Assembly: GCF_018224955.1 (NCBI RefSeq)
Contig: NZ_JAGTUU010000002.1
Coordinates: 310,001 to 374,000, forward strand
Origin: Thetidibacter halocola
GTDB lineage: Bacteria; Pseudomonadota; Alphaproteobacteria; Rhodobacterales; Rhodobacteraceae
Length of the DNA: 64,000 bases
Direction of reading: 5' to 3'
The position numbers and the translations under genes are program-made. This document shows positions 63,839 through 64,000 of this stretch, piece after piece. The number at the start of each line of letters is the position of its first letter. Within the stretch, counting starts at the first letter, position 1. The notes beneath the pieces were generated by a model, which saw only the letters and a program-made list of their open reading frames with translations, did no database searches and had not been told where the DNA came from.

Positions 63839-64000
63839 TGCGGCTGACCGTCCGGGCGCGGCTATTGCTGGCGCTGGCGCTGCTGGCGGTCGCGGTGCTG
63901 ACCGTCGGCGCGATTGCCTGGGGGGCGCTGACGCGCGGCACGGACCGGCTTGACCGGTTGCATGGCGAGACCCTGGGCGGCGTGGACCAGGCGCTGACCC
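63835..64000 (+). CDS. Sensor histidine kinase, N-terminal start (partial)
   Basis: The frame begins at ATG 63835, overlapping the regulator stop, and runs off the right edge. The visible 55 residues hold one membrane helix (RARLLLALALLAVAVLTVGA, about 7-26) and the start of a periplasmic sensor region (DRLDRLHGETLGGVDQAL). The kinase domain is outside the window; the call rests on context with the OmpR-type gene and on this membrane topology. Confidence 0.7.
   Translation, partial: MMRLTVRARLLLALALLAVAVLTVGAIAWGALTRGTDRLDRLHGETLGGVDQALT

Overview
This 64 kb, GC-rich window looks like chromosomal DNA of a flagellated aerobic anoxygenic phototroph of the Rhodobacteraceae (Roseobacter-type alphaproteobacterium). 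Three things point there: a purple-bacterial bch-lhaA-puh-acsF-puhE-hemA-cycA block, a CtrA-type alphaproteobacterial flagellar locus with flaF and flbT, and the alphaproteobacterial ubiB-ubiE-mutM / rpsT-dnaA-dnaN-recF-gyrB neighbourhood. No tRNA, rRNA, CRISPR array, prophage or intact insertion sequence was seen.

1-14.8 kb, photosynthesis superoperon, all on the + strand: end of bchN, bchB, bchH, bchL, bchM, lhaA, puhA, puhB, puhC, an uncharacterised 98-aa gene, acsF, puhE, hemA and cycA. These supply 5-aminolevulinate (HemA), the Mg-branch of bacteriochlorophyll synthesis (BchH, BchM, AcsF, and BchN/B/L), the reaction-centre H subunit with its assembly factors (LhaA, PuhB, PuhC, PuhE), and the periplasmic electron donor cytochrome c2. 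Most genes overlap or abut. A palindromic repeat family recurs here and again before recF; one copy lies in frame inside bchB.

14.8-20.3 kb, exopolysaccharide genes: a Wza/BexD-like export lipoprotein, an NAD-dependent epimerase/dehydratase, a small initiating sugar transferase, and YjbF- and YjbH-like outer-membrane proteins.

20.5-46.8 kb, flagellar locus. Rightward motB-flgE-flgK-flgL-flgI-motA, a 746-aa periplasmic protein, a 36-aa ORF, flhA-fliR-flhB and a coiled-coil protein. Leftward flgB-flgC-fliE-fliQ-flgF-flgG-flgA-flgH-fliL. Rightward fliI. Leftward flgJ-like, flgN-like, fliC, flaF, flbT and a DUF1217-like gene. Rightward fliK-flgD. Degenerate CtrA-like half-site pairs (TTAN-N7-TTAN) lie in five of the control gaps. 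The MS-ring (fliF), switch (fliG/M/N), fliH and fliP genes are absent from the window.

46.8-58.4 kb, housekeeping: ubiE-ubiB (ubiquinone), mutM (DNA repair), an enoyl-CoA hydratase, a 58-aa protein, rpsT, dnaA, dnaN, recF and gyrB.

58.5-64 kb: a three-gene ABC importer of the FbpABC/AfuABC type on the - strand, divergent from an OmpR-type response regulator and the start of a sensor kinase. The binding protein lacks the tandem tyrosines of ferric-binding proteins and has a His-Asp/Glu arrangement closer to the sugar-phosphate binder AfuA.

All calls are from reading the sequence and recalled family features; no database search was run.
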